64,000 bases of DNA, taken from contig NC_068974.1 in assembly GCF_016808095.1 (NCBI RefSeq), positions 930,001-994,000 of the forward strand, in the 5' to 3' direction. Source of the stretch: Vigna angularis (lineage: Eukaryota; Streptophyta; Magnoliopsida; Fabales; Fabaceae). Both the position numbers and the translations under genes were made by a program. Below are positions 53,511-64,000 of this stretch, one piece after another. Each line of letters starts with the position of its first letter. Position 1 is the stretch's first letter. The notes under the pieces are model-generated. The model had not been told where the DNA came from. It ran no database searches and saw only the letters and a program-made list of their open reading frames with translations.

Positions 53511-55061
53511 TTTGTCTCTAACCCTGAGGACCCAAATGAGATTATGGGCACCAAACCTCTCTTGGATGGTTTTGCAGGTTAAGTTCTCAAAAAGAGAGGA
53601 GAGATCCATGGTATTATGCTTTCGGAAATAATGATCTAAGAGCAGGAAGTGAATCCATCAAATGGCATTCAAAGCCTTGGTTCGAACTCCATGTGATTGA
53701 GCTAAGTGTTGTTTGAACTGTGTTATTGCACTTTGTTCTGGTTATCTTTCTAATTTTCCATTATTTGATTATTGTTATATTCATTTAAATGAGTTGGTTG
53801 ATAGATTTTCATTGGCATTTTTAGATAATTAAGTTATTTGATGATTGAATTGGCATTTCCGTTTCAAAGATGTTTTCTGTGGAGATCTATTTATATGCAT
53901 GCCATATGAGCTATGATTTGCTCCACATAAAGCTTGATTACAAACTGTGAAAATCACTGTAGAATAGTCTTTAAAAGCAGTTGTCAAAACTACATTTCCT
54001 TGTTTGAGTCAATTTTCCAGTTTTAAATTCTGGTTTGCCAATATTTCATGGATAAAATCCATTGAACCAAGATAAACAATGTTATTGAATTAAATCTGAT
54101 TACTGCATATTGATGTTTTAATTTTTATATATGTTGTTTTATATGCAGAGTTGAATTCATTGGGTTGAACAGATTGGGATATGAGAGTGCATGAATCATA
54201 GCTGTTGTTTTGAAAGTTGTAAATTGTGTTGTCAAAGTTAGTTTTTTGAACTGATTGTGCTAGCTGAAATGCTTTCATATCAAACCTGTAGCAGCTGTGA
54301 TAATTTCCATTTAAGCTACTGTTGCATTCATTTTAGTTTATAAATTGGTTGCTTAATCATTGATATCTTAATTGTTTGAAAAATGGTTGTTGATTTCGTG
54401 GGTTAATTGAGTATGCTAAAAGTTAAATTTGAATTGCATATTTAAGGGGGTATCTTTACTTTATGAACTTAGAAGAGAGGTTGGAGTGTTAGACATATCT
54501 TAGAATCAAAATCTATGCAAATTTTTGCATTTTTCGTAAACTTAACGCTTCATAATCGATTATCATCAAGTCATAATCGATTATTCATGCATTAAAATCA
54601 ATTCTGGAAAATCTTGAGCAGATAATCGATTATCATTATGCATAATCGATTATCATGCAATTCTGGGCAGTAATTATTGAACTGATAATCGATTATCACA
54701 AGCCATAATCGATTATCACGCTGACATGTTCAAAAATAGAGTCGTTGGAGCATCCCATAACGGCTATAAACGACCATAAACGGCTAGTTTGTCCATTCTT
54801 CTTATAATGTAATATTTATTTTCATAAATAAAATGATCTCTTGATTATATGCATCCTTTGATTAATTGAGGGGGAGATCATATTTAGGGGGAGCCTTCAA
54901 CATCCGATCTTTTTGCTTCTGATCAAAAAGGGGGAGAAGAATAATACAAGGGGAGAAGTATAAATTATTACAGGTATTGCTAACCTTGTTGTTGTTTGTT
55001 AGCTTGTATGTTTTGCAGGTAAGCCAAACTTGCTTTTAAAATTGAATTTTTGATCATCATC
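53511..55061. other. Non-coding interior of element E
   Basis: AT-rich, no pol remnants recognised. 54550-54720 has six ATAATCGATTAT palindromes spaced about 20-70 bp, like those in the LTRs. Confidence 0.7.
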
Positions 55062-55074
55062 AAAAAGGGGGAGA
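55062..55074 (+). other. Element E polypurine tract
   Basis: AAAAAGGGGGAGA, directly before the 3' LTR. Confidence 0.85.
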
Positions 55075-55075
55075 T

Positions 55076-56047
55076 TGTTACCAATAAGGAGTATTGGTAA
55101 ATCTTGAAGAAATTTGTTTTGATGATGCTACAAGAAGTTTTAGTTGAAGAAGATATTAGAATTAGTTAAAAGCAATTTGTAGAAATTAAATGTAGTAGGA
55201 AATTCTTGTAAACCTTGTAAACTTGCATTTTTAACTGCAATAATCGATTATGGAATGGCAATAATCGATTATCACAAAGTCATACAGGAATAATCGATTA
55301 TCTCTTCATATAATCGATTATCACATTTTGAAAACCCTGTAACGGACTTGAATAATCGATTATCACTTACAATAATCGATTATTCATGGCAGTTGGGAGC
55401 TAACCTTTGGCATTCAGTGTACTTGGCTATATATTTTGATTTGGAGAAATAAAAAAAAAAAAGTTGTTGAACAGAAGCTCTAGCAGAATACTGTTTGTCA
55501 GAGGAAGTTCTCAGAAGCTATAGTTCAAGTTCCCTTGCTTGGTCTCGTGAACAGGAGAGGCTCGCGTTTCGTGTGTCGATTGTCGGAGCAAGCTCTCTTC
55601 GAGTTAGCAAGGTGCTCTGCCTGGTCTCGTGAATAGGAGAAGCTCGCGTTTCGTTTGTCGATAGTCGGAGCGGTTCTCTTCGAGTTGGCAGAGTGTTCTT
55701 CTTCCGGTTCGTTCGTCGAAGGAAGGTTTATTTATCTGCTTTATTAACTATTTGTTGTAATCTGTTAAACCATTTTTAGTGAAAAAGGTTAATCACTATT
55801 TATAGTGATTAACGACTGGACGTAGAATCTTTTGATTCGAACCAGGATAAAAATTCTGTGTTGTTCTTCTTATTCCCTGCACTCATTTTATTTTACGTAT
55901 ATCAACTGTTTGATAAATTTTCTCAAAGAAAATTATTTTTACTAAAAGGACCAAATTAATTTTAATTGTGATCGAACACGCTTTCCACTCTCTTTCAAGT
56001 TTTTAATTCCGCTGTGCGACTCTATAACGGTACCGATTGTTCCAACA
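55076..56047 (+). repeat. Element E 3' LTR
   Basis: 972 bp, one difference from the 5' LTR seen by eye. Confidence 0.95.
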
Positions 56048-56052
56048 ACTTT

Positions 56053-56640
56053 TTTTGACAATGGTCACCCATGTTAACCTGACTGACTACCACTGTTGGA
56101 CTTTCTGTACAAAATCCAATTTTCTCTCGGGTAATCGTTTACAGTGTCCTTGTAATCGATTACAGTGTCAAAGAAGGTGTAAACTTGATTTCTAAGGCAT
56201 AATTTGAAAGGTATTTGAGTATAGATTCCAACAAAACAAGAATCAACTCATTTGGAGTTCGGTGGAGAAAGTTATGAGCAAAAGAACAAGCAAAGGTCAG
56301 AGTTGGCAAAAATATATGAAACGCTAACTTGAAAGAATAAACTGCACCAACTCAGATGTCCAAAAATTACAAATTAGTAGTCATTGGAAAGATTTTTGAG
56401 TCTAGTTTCTAATAAAAAAAGAATCACATCATTTGGAGGTCGGTGTGAAACGTTATCAGTAAAATAGCCAACAAAGGTCAAAGTTGACAGCATGTTATCT
56501 CACCCAAGTTGCTCATCTCATAAACATTGTTTCTTTCCTCCATCATGGGGTGCCAAAACATCACTTTCCTCCATCATTGGGACATAATCACATCACTAAC
56601 CTCCCTCTCCCACCATTGGAACACATGGAATAGCCTAAGA
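56053..56640 (-). repeat. Right satellite arm, remaining 577-type unit
   Basis: Continues the unit interrupted by element E; reverse complement of about 24241-24840. Confidence 0.9.
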
Positions 56641-59242
56641 CAAGTGCAAAAGTGCCTAAAAGTCACTTCTTTTTCCAATGGTGACCCCTATTGACCTGAC
56701 TGAGTACCTTTGTTGGACTTTCTGTACAAATTCCAATTTTCTCTCGGGTAATCGTTTACAGGGTTGGTGTAAACGATTACCAGACCCTTTTTTCAACACC
56801 CTCACTCATCCCTTGCACACCTTGCTCCTCCAACTGATGAGGGGTCACCCCACACTCCTTGGCCTCACATCACATCACCAACCACCCTATCCCAGCACTG
56901 AAACACCTGGACCAGCCTCAGCCAGGTGCAGAATTGCATAAAAGTCACCGTTTTTTTTAATGCTGACCCTTGTTCACCTGACTGAGTACCTGTGTTGGAC
57001 TTTCTGTACAAAATCCAATTTCCTCTCGGGTAATCGTTTACAGGGATGCTGTAAACGATTACCAGACCCTTTTTTGAACACCCTCATTCATCCCTTGCAC
57101 ACCTTGCTCCTCCAACTGATGATGGGTCACCCCACACTCCTTGGCCTCACATCACATCACCAACCACCCTATCCCAGCACTCAAACACCTGGACTAGCCT
57201 CAGATAGGTGCAGAAGTGCCTAAAAGTCACCTTTTTTCCAATGGTGACCCCTGTTCACCTGACTGAGTACCTGTGTTGGACTTTCTGTACAAAATCCAAT
57301 TTCCTCTCGGGTAATCGTTTACAGGGATGCTGTAAACGATTACCAGACCCTTTTTTGAACACCCTCATTCATCCCTTGCACACCTTGCTCCTCCAACTGA
57401 TGATGGGTCACCCCACACTCCTTGGCCTCACATCACATCACCAACCACCCTCTCCCACCACTGAAACACCTGGACCAGCCTCAGACAGGTGCAGAATTGC
57501 ATAAAAGTCACCTTTTTTTTAAATGGTGACCCTTGTTCACCTGACTGAGTACCTGTGTTGGACTTTCTTTACAAAATCCAATTTCCTCTCGGGTAATCGT
57601 TTACAGGGATGCTGTAAACGATTACCAGACCCTTTTTTGAACACCCTCATTCATCCCTTGCACACCTTGCTCCTCCAACTGATGATGGGTCACCCCACAC
57701 TCCTTGGCCTCACATAACATCACCAACCACCCTCTCCCACCACTGAAACACCTGGACCAGCCTCAGACAGGTGCAGAATTGCATAAAAGTCACCTTTTTT
57801 TTAATGGTGACCCCTGTTCACCTGACTGAGTACCTGTGTTGGACTTTCTGTACAAAATCCAATTTCCTCTCGGGTAATCGTTTACAAGGATGGTGTAAAC
57901 GATTACCAGACCCTTTTTTCAACACCCCCACTCATCCCTTGCACACCTTGCTCCTGCAACTGATGACGGGTCACCCCACACTCTTTGGCCTCACATCACA
58001 TCACCAACCACCCTATCCCAGCACTCAAACACCTGGACTAGCCTCAGATAGGTGCAGAGGTGCCTAAAAGTCACCTTTTTTCCAATGGTGACCCCTGTTC
58101 ACCTGACTGAGTACCTGTGTTGGACTTTCTGTACAAACTCCAATTTCCTCTCGGGTAATCGTTTACAGGGATGCTGTAAACGATTACCAGACCCTTTTTT
58201 GAACACCCTCATTCATCCCTTGCACACCTTGCTCCTCCAACTGATGATGGGTCACCCCACACTCCTTGGCCTCACATCACATCACCAACCACCCTCTCCC
58301 ACCACTGAAATACCTGGACCAGCCTCAGACAGGTGCAAAATTGCATAAAAGTCACCTTTTTTTTAATGGTGACCCCTGTTCACCTGACTGAGTACCTGTG
58401 TTGGACTTTCTGTACAAAATCCAATTTCCTCTCGGGTAATCGTTTACAAGGATGGTGTAAACGATTACCAGACCCTTTTTTCAACACCCTCACTCGTCCC
58501 TTGCACACCTTGCTCCTGCAACTGATGAGGGGTCACCCAACACTCTTTGGCCTCACATCACATCACCAACCACCCTATCCCAGCACTCAAACACCTGGAC
58601 TAGCCTCAGATAGGTGCAGAAGTGCATAAAAGTCACCTTTTTTCCAATGGTGACCCCTGTTCACCTGACTGAGTACCTGTGTTGGACTTTCTGTACAAAA
58701 TCCAATTTCCTCTCGGGTAATCGTTTACAGGGATGCGGTAAACGATTACCAGACCCTTTTTTGAACACCCTCATTCATCCCTTGCACACCTTGCTCCTCC
58801 AACTGATGATGGGTCACCCCACACTCCTTGGCCTCACATCACATCACCAACCACCCTCTCCCACCACTGAAACACCTGGACCAGCCTCAGACAGGTGCAG
58901 AATTGCATAAATTTGAACCTTTTTTTTAATGGTGACCCCTGTTCACCTGACTGAGTACCTGTGTTGGACTTCTGTGCAAAATCCAATTTCCTCTCGGGTA
59001 AACGTTTACAAGGATGGTGTAAACGATTACCAGACCCTTTTTTCAACACCCTCACTCATCCCTTGCACACCTTGCTCCTGCAACTGATGAGGGGTCACCC
59101 AACACTCATTGGCCTCACATCACATCACCAACCACCCTATCCCAGCACTCAAACAGCTGGACTAGCCTCAGATAGGTGCAGAAGTGCCTAAAAGTCACCT
59201 TTTTTCCAATGGTGACCCCTGTTCACCTGACTGAGTACCTGT
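56641..59242 (-). repeat. Right satellite arm, 281-bp monomers (about 9)
   Basis: Same monomer as 21690-24240 in opposite orientation. Hairpins begin near 56747 and recur about every 281 bp up to 58998. The last has one stem base changed (GGTAAACGTTTAC). Cut sharply at 59243 by an Ogre-like LTR. Confidence 0.95.
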
Positions 59243-59856
59243 TGTCGCAACCGGAATCGCGACGGGACGACGATCCAATAAAAAAGAGTAAATTTTGAAA
59301 AGAGATTTTGGAGTCGCCACCATAGTTTATTCTGGAAAACTACGGAAAAACCATAAAATGATAAGGCATGGTCAAATTGAACCAGATTCTTGGTTCGGGA
59401 GTCGGTTACGTGTAGGGAAGGTATTAGCACCCTACAACGCCTGCCCTAAGGCAGTACCTTTAACTAAACGTGCGAATGTGGATGTGGTTTTCAAAGTGTT
59501 TAACATTCCCTTGAAATAAAACTCTAAAGAAACAAACAATATTTTTTAGCTTTTTGGGGCCCGACAAGGATTGACCTTGCTCCTACGTATTCTCATGTGA
59601 GAAATCAGGGTTACGTAGTTCTTTTGAAAACTGCTTGGAAATTTGTTTGAAAATTGTTTGAGAATTTGTTTGGAAAATGATTTGGATTTTTGGGAGAGTG
59701 AGCCTGACAAGGACTGGCCTTGCTCCTACGTATCTCCACTTTTGATGGAGAATCAAGGATCACGTAGTTCTGGAAGGCGATATTGTTTGTAGTTTTGAAA
59801 AAGGCATGTTTTTTTAGTTTTTTGATGATTTTTACATTTCTGTTATTTTTATTTAG

Positions 59857-61163
59857 GAAAGAGAAAAGGTTTTTGGCACAAGGACGATGCGTGCGATCAC
59901 ACATGTGCCTAAACCTTTAAAACATATTTTTGGCGTTTTTGATGAAAGAGAAAAGGTTTTTGGCACAAGGACGATGCGTGCGATCACACATGTGCCTAAA
60001 CCTTTGAAACATATTTTTTGGTATTTTTGAAGAAAGAGAAAAGGTTTTTGGCACAAGGACGATGCGTGCGATCACACATGTGCCTAAACCTTTAAAACAT
60101 ATTTTTTGGTATTTTTGAAGAAAGAGAAAAGGTTTTCGGCACAAGGACGATGCGTGCGATCACACATGTGCCTAAACCTTTAAAACGTATTTTTTTGTAA
60201 TTTTGATGAAAGAGAAAAGGTTTTCGGCACAAGGACGATGCGTGCGATCACACATGTGCCTAAACCTTTGAAACATATTTTTTTGTAATTTTGATGAAAG
60301 AGAAAAGGTTTTCGGCACAAGGACGATGCATGCGATCACACATGCGCCTAAACCTTTAAAACGTATTTTTGATATTTTGAAGAAAGAGAAAAGGTTTTCG
60401 GCACAAGGACGATGCGTGCGATCACACATGTGCCTAAACCTTTAAAACATATTTTTTGGTATTTTTGAAGAAAGAGAAAAGGTTTTCGGCACAAGGACGA
60501 TGCGTGCGATCACACATGTGCCTAAACCTTTAAAACATATTTTTTGGTATTTTTGAAGAAAGAGAAAAGGTTTTCGGCACAAGGACGATGCGTGCGATCA
60601 CACATGTGCCTAAACCTTTAAAACATATTTTTGGTATTTTGAAGAAAGAGAAAAGGTTTTCGGCACAAGGACGATGCGTGCGATCACACATGTGCCTAAA
60701 CCTTTAAAACGTATTTTTTGTAATTTTGATGAAAGAGAAAAGGTTTTCGGCACAAGGACGATGTGTGCGATCACACATGTGCCTAAACCTTTAAAACGTA
60801 TTTTTTGTAATTTTGATGAAAGAGAAAAGGTTTTCGGCACAAGGACGATGCGTGCGATCACACATGCGCCTAAACCTTTAAAACGTATTTTTGATATTTT
60901 GAAGAAAGAGAAAAGGTTTTCGGCACAAGGACGATGCGTGCGATCACACATGTGCCTAAACCTTTAAAACATATTTTTGGTATTTTGAAGAAAGAGAAAA
61001 GGTTTTCGGCACAAGGACGATGCGTGCGATCACACATGTGCCTAAACCTTTAAAACGTATTTTTGGTATTTCGAAGAAAGAGAAAAGGTTTTTGGCACAA
61101 GGACGATGCGTGCGATCACACATGTGCCTAAACCTTTAAAACGTATTTTTGGTATTTTCGAAG
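59857..61163. repeat. 86-88-bp tandem repeat, about 15 copies, in the Ogre-like LTR
   Basis: GAAAGAGAAAAGGTTTT-GGCACAAGGACGATGCGTGCGATCACACATGTGCC repeats with starts at 59857, 59944, 60032, 60120, 60208, 60296, 60382, 60470, 60558, 60644, 60731, 60818, 60904, 60990 and 61076. Length changes come from T runs. Each unit has the dyad GGCACA-TGTGCC. Confidence 0.97.
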
Positions 61164-63821
61164 AAAGAGAATTATTATTATTTTATTTATTTATTTTTTG
61201 TGATTTCTGTTCATTACATATATATAAAAAAAAGAGTGTGTGCAGTGTTTAACAAATAAACAAGACAAATACAATACAGAGGGATGGGAGTTATCTTACA
61301 AGGGGATTACACAATAAAAAATAATGACCAGACAAAATAATAAAATTAAGAAACTAAAGCGTAAAAAAATAAAACAAGAGAAAAGCTCAATTAAATTAGG
61401 GGTACAGATATAAAAACCAGGGGTGCCAAGTGAAATTGAAGCTCCTTTGTTTGGGTCAATGTTCCTTTTTCTCCAACTTTGGATCCGCTAGGGGTGTAAA
61501 CATTAAAAGAGGGGGTGCCACTGGGTATTGGCTACTCAGGCCCGAGGGCCCCAAAACTTCTTCCCAGCAGCAGCATTAGGGGTCCGCTCACATCTTCCTC
61601 ATTCTTTCTTGTCTCTCTCTCATACCGGCCACCCAGGGAGGGGTCCGTATCCGTCAAGATACCAGGGCGCCTCCTTTGTATAGTGCCTTCCGCCTCTTCA
61701 CAGATATACTTGGGTTCCCTTTTTGGTGATTCGTATCTGTTTTGGCGTTCCTTATTGCTAGAGCAATGAATGGGTGTCGATGAGTCTGATGTTCATGGGG
61801 TCAGGGGTATTCTATCGTGTTTGGGTTGTTGGGAAAGGGTGTAGCCGTGGGTGAAAAAAGAAAAAGTGGTAGAGGTGGTTACGGGTTTTGGGGCTGAGGA
61901 ATTTCCAGTGAATAGGTGAATAGTACGAAGTGTATGATAGGTGATGGGTGTTTGGTGATGGAAATGAAGAAGAAATGGTGTTGGCCGTGAGGTGAAGATG
62001 ATGATGTTGGAAATAGTATATGGATGAAGATGAGGTGCTGGTTCAGTGTTGGAACAGTGTGGGAGATGAAAGTGATGCTATTGGTCGAATGGTAAGGATG
62101 AAGTTGGTGGGTTTGGAGTGGACGAGTATGGGTGTTTGACCGTGGGTGTTAGCAGTGGCCGTGGGTGTCAAGATGGTTGGATGTGACGATTGTTCGGTAA
62201 TAACAGACATATACAAATATTCACAACACATCTATTTAACAACAATACATGCAAACTCAACCCATGCAAACTTAGCAACAACATGACAGAGAGACAACGT
62301 TCAAAGGCAACGTAACCAACATATTCAAAGACAAGTAACCAAACTCAGTAGAACAAGGAGTGGGAAGCATTACTAACCTCTTGGAGCTTGGTTCACTCTT
62401 TGCTAATCCCGTGCGTCCGATGTCTTCTCCTTCCTCATGGCTAGCTTGCCTTTTTCGATAAGGTGCTCCACCCTCTGAATGTGGAGTGTTGTAGCGTGAG
62501 GGAGTATTGACTGAAGATCGATGTTGGCCGTGAGGTATAAGGATGCAGGTTGGAGAAATGGCGAGTTCTTCTGTTGTACGTGATGGAGGGTGGCTGCTGG
62601 ATTCTCACGCTTCTACTTGTTGTTGGTGGCTGGACCGTGTTTCCTTTCCAAGCTGCTGTCCGTATCATCCTTCCAAGTGAAAGCTCCTTTCCCCATAACC
62701 AACTGGACGGTGTTTCTACTGCCGAGAAGCTCCTGGACAGCTTGCATGCATGAGAGTTGCTGCACCGGTTTCTGGAAGTTGCAAGGGTGGTGAGTTTCTT
62801 CCAGGTCGTGAGTATTCTTTCAAGCTTGGATGGGAGCTACTTGCTGGGACTCTTTCTCGGTGGTTGATGGATTGTGGTTGAAGCTGGAGCTTGAGTCTGG
62901 TTTGGTGAGTATGATAAGTGTTGAGAGGGAAGAGGATGGGTGATGGAGAATGGAGATATGAGGCAGGCAGTGATAGGGAGTTTCACGGTGGTAACAGGGT
63001 TGAGAAGGTGATGGCATGCGGTGACTGCCACTGTAGTGTTGGGTTAGATGGGGAATGTGATGAAGATGGGGGTGCGGTTTAAGAGGAGGAGAAGTTTGGC
63101 TGGGAGTAGTGAGGCAAGGTGATAGTGTGGCGGTGACTAGGATGACAGCGGCGGTTGAAGCATGGAGGCAGCAACTTGGCGGTTTGGGTGGAAGGTTTCC
63201 GAGGAAGATGATGACGGTGTTGGACCGGTCACGGTGGTGAGTTACAGTGGTGCAATGTTCATTAGAGTGCAAAAACGAATTGGTTCAACCCATGACTGTT
63301 GGTTCAATATTTCAGGTTCTCAAAATCTGTCTTGTCTCTGGCCGAGTGGTTATTGATGGTTCCGGGTGAATCAGGTGAGTAGTGTGAGGGGAGGAGATGA
63401 AGGTCAGTAGTGGTGTTTGGTCCCGTGAGTTGTTAATGAATGAAGAGTTTCTGGTTCAGAGATGAATGATGGATGATGGGTTATATTTGTTGGGGTTGAT
63501 GATGAACGTTGGTCGTGTATAAGGGGTGAGGATGAAGAGATCACCGGTCCTGGAGATGATCACTAGTTTTTTTTAGAGATGAATCATCGTTATTGGAGGT
63601 GAGGAGTTAGGAGTGAGAGGGAAGTTTTCGAAAATGGTTACAGGTGAGAGGTGGAGAGTAGTCTATTCCAGTTGGATATGCAGCGGTCCTGATGATCTTG
63701 GCTTCGTGCCCATGTGGAGGATGATAGGATCAGGATCTAAGTTCTGAAATGGTGGTTTGCCAGGGTGGAAAAAAAAGGTTCCCGTCTCTGTTCCCTAGAA
63801 TAGTGAATAAGGATGTCTCTC
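61164..63821. other. Interior of the Ogre-like LTR, no gene seen
   Basis: AT-rich to 61430, then mixed, then a long strand-biased G/purine-rich segment (about 61800-63700) with ATGATG/GGTGATGG runs. ORFs up to 150 aa on the minus strand are Pro/His/Ser-rich, which is what such composition gives. No domain recognised. Confidence 0.55.
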
Positions 63822-63863
63822 TTTTTTTTTTTTTTTTTTTGTGATGTCCCCCCCCCCCCCCCC
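63822..63863. repeat. Poly-T and poly-C runs
   Basis: About 19 T (63822-63840) followed 7 bases later by about 16 C (63848-63863). Homopolymer lengths here may be unreliable. Confidence 0.8.
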
Positions 63864-64000
63864 ACGATCGTATGATGGGTGAAATCATATTCAAATCTCT
63901 CCCCCTGGTGATTCCCTTTTGCCATCAGATATTATGGGAAAAATGTTATCAAATTTAAGATTCCTCTCTCTGAACTGGCATACGCCTCCTGTGGGTATCA

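Larger units (their letters stand above)
51213..56047 (+). mobile_element. Ty1-copia retrotransposon E, gag only, TSD ACTTT
   Basis: LTRs 51213-52184 and 55076-56047, both 972 bp, start TGTTACCAATAAGG and end ATTGTTCCAACA. Flanks are ACTTT at 51208-51212 and 56048-56052. The PBS (tRNA-iMet type) and polypurine tract are in place. By eye the LTRs differ at one base (near 51292 versus 55155). The interior has only a shortened gag; no protease, integrase or RT, so it needs proteins in trans. It sits in the right satellite arm. Confidence 0.95.
59243..64000 (-). mobile_element. Ogre/Tat-like LTR, outer end, runs off the window
   Basis: TGTCGCAACCGGAATCGCGACGG at 59243 is, on the minus strand, the GGTTGCGACA end of legume Ogre-type LTRs. 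The minus strand also reads GGTGGCGACTCC about 80 bp inside, as in those LTRs. Satellite rather than a primer site lies to the left, so this is the 3' LTR of a minus-strand element or a solo LTR. Features inside: GGATTGACCTTGCTCCTACGT-type duplicated blocks (59567 and 59713), an 87-bp tandem array, and from about 61500 a purine-biased GTGATGG-rich stretch with no supported gene. The inner end is not in the window. Confidence 0.75.

Noticed and set aside
21624..59191. Repeated 87-98 aa ORFs (MVTPVHLTEYLCWTF...) in the satellite arms
   Set aside because: They follow the 281-bp satellite, whose period is not a multiple of three. No start context, promoter or codon bias; best explained as open frames by chance copied with the monomer.
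62820..63272. 150-aa minus-strand ORF rich in His, Pro and Ser
   Set aside because: The purine-biased composition of the LTR gives such ORFs; no domain or start context.
63822..63863. Poly-T / poly-C pair as a regulatory or triplex signal
   Set aside because: Homopolymer length is prone to sequencing error and there is no supporting context.

Overview
This window is plant nuclear DNA, most likely from a dicot and probably a papilionoid legume such as Vigna or Phaseolus. The evidence is three plant genes (one with 16 exons), a Cassandra TRIM carrying 5S rRNA-like LTRs, an Ogre/Tat-type LTR, an Athila/Calypso-type element and a Ty1-copia element. The genus is inferred from general character; no search was run.

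Layout. Bases 1-12.4 kb are a genic island with all genes on the minus strand: an AN1-only zinc-finger (stress-associated type) protein at 2157-2570, the FACT histone-chaperone subunit SSRP1 at 4936-10631 (16 exons, 640 aa, one apparent GC-AG intron), and a putative organellar membrane protein at 11332-12063. From about 12.4 kb to the end the window is almost entirely nested repeats.

Repeat region. 12443-12960 is one copy of a repeated terminus that recurs as a palindrome at 32647-33521 (possible Mutator-like ends). 13045-21499 is a composite flanked by TTTAA: a Cassandra TRIM, then a large LTR-like sequence (family B), with element A (14659-19726, TSD ATTCT) nested inside. 21690-25298 is a satellite array; a similar array lies in opposite orientation at 50571-59242. 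Between the arms are a truncated LTR fragment F (25299-25832), a gag-protease-only Athila-like element C (25833-32646), and the large Tat-like Ty3/gypsy element D (33900-47711, TSD TGTAT). D has decayed pol coding, a nested family-B LTR in its RT (41075-44065, TSD GGTTG), and a spliced antisense gene with its own TATA box. Next come an LTR-like array joined to a glutamate-receptor exon fragment (49812-49942) and a very young gag-only copia element E (51213-56047, TSD ACTTT). An Ogre-like LTR runs from 59243 off the window.

What ties it together. Five LTR sequences with different termini (A, B, C, D, G) and two internal or neighbouring segments carry arrays of one CpG-rich theme, GGACG-A/T/G-x-CG (for example GGACGAACGCTC, GGACGAGCGTCC, GGACGTTCGCCC). 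B and C also share a GCGCCCGGGCGC palindrome module next to the array. Non-autonomous A and D share an 86-bp tandem repeat and similar primer sites, which suggests a parasite-host pair. The shared LTR modules, the Cassandra/B chimera, the antisense gene of D and the mirrored higher-order satellite are the strongest leads.
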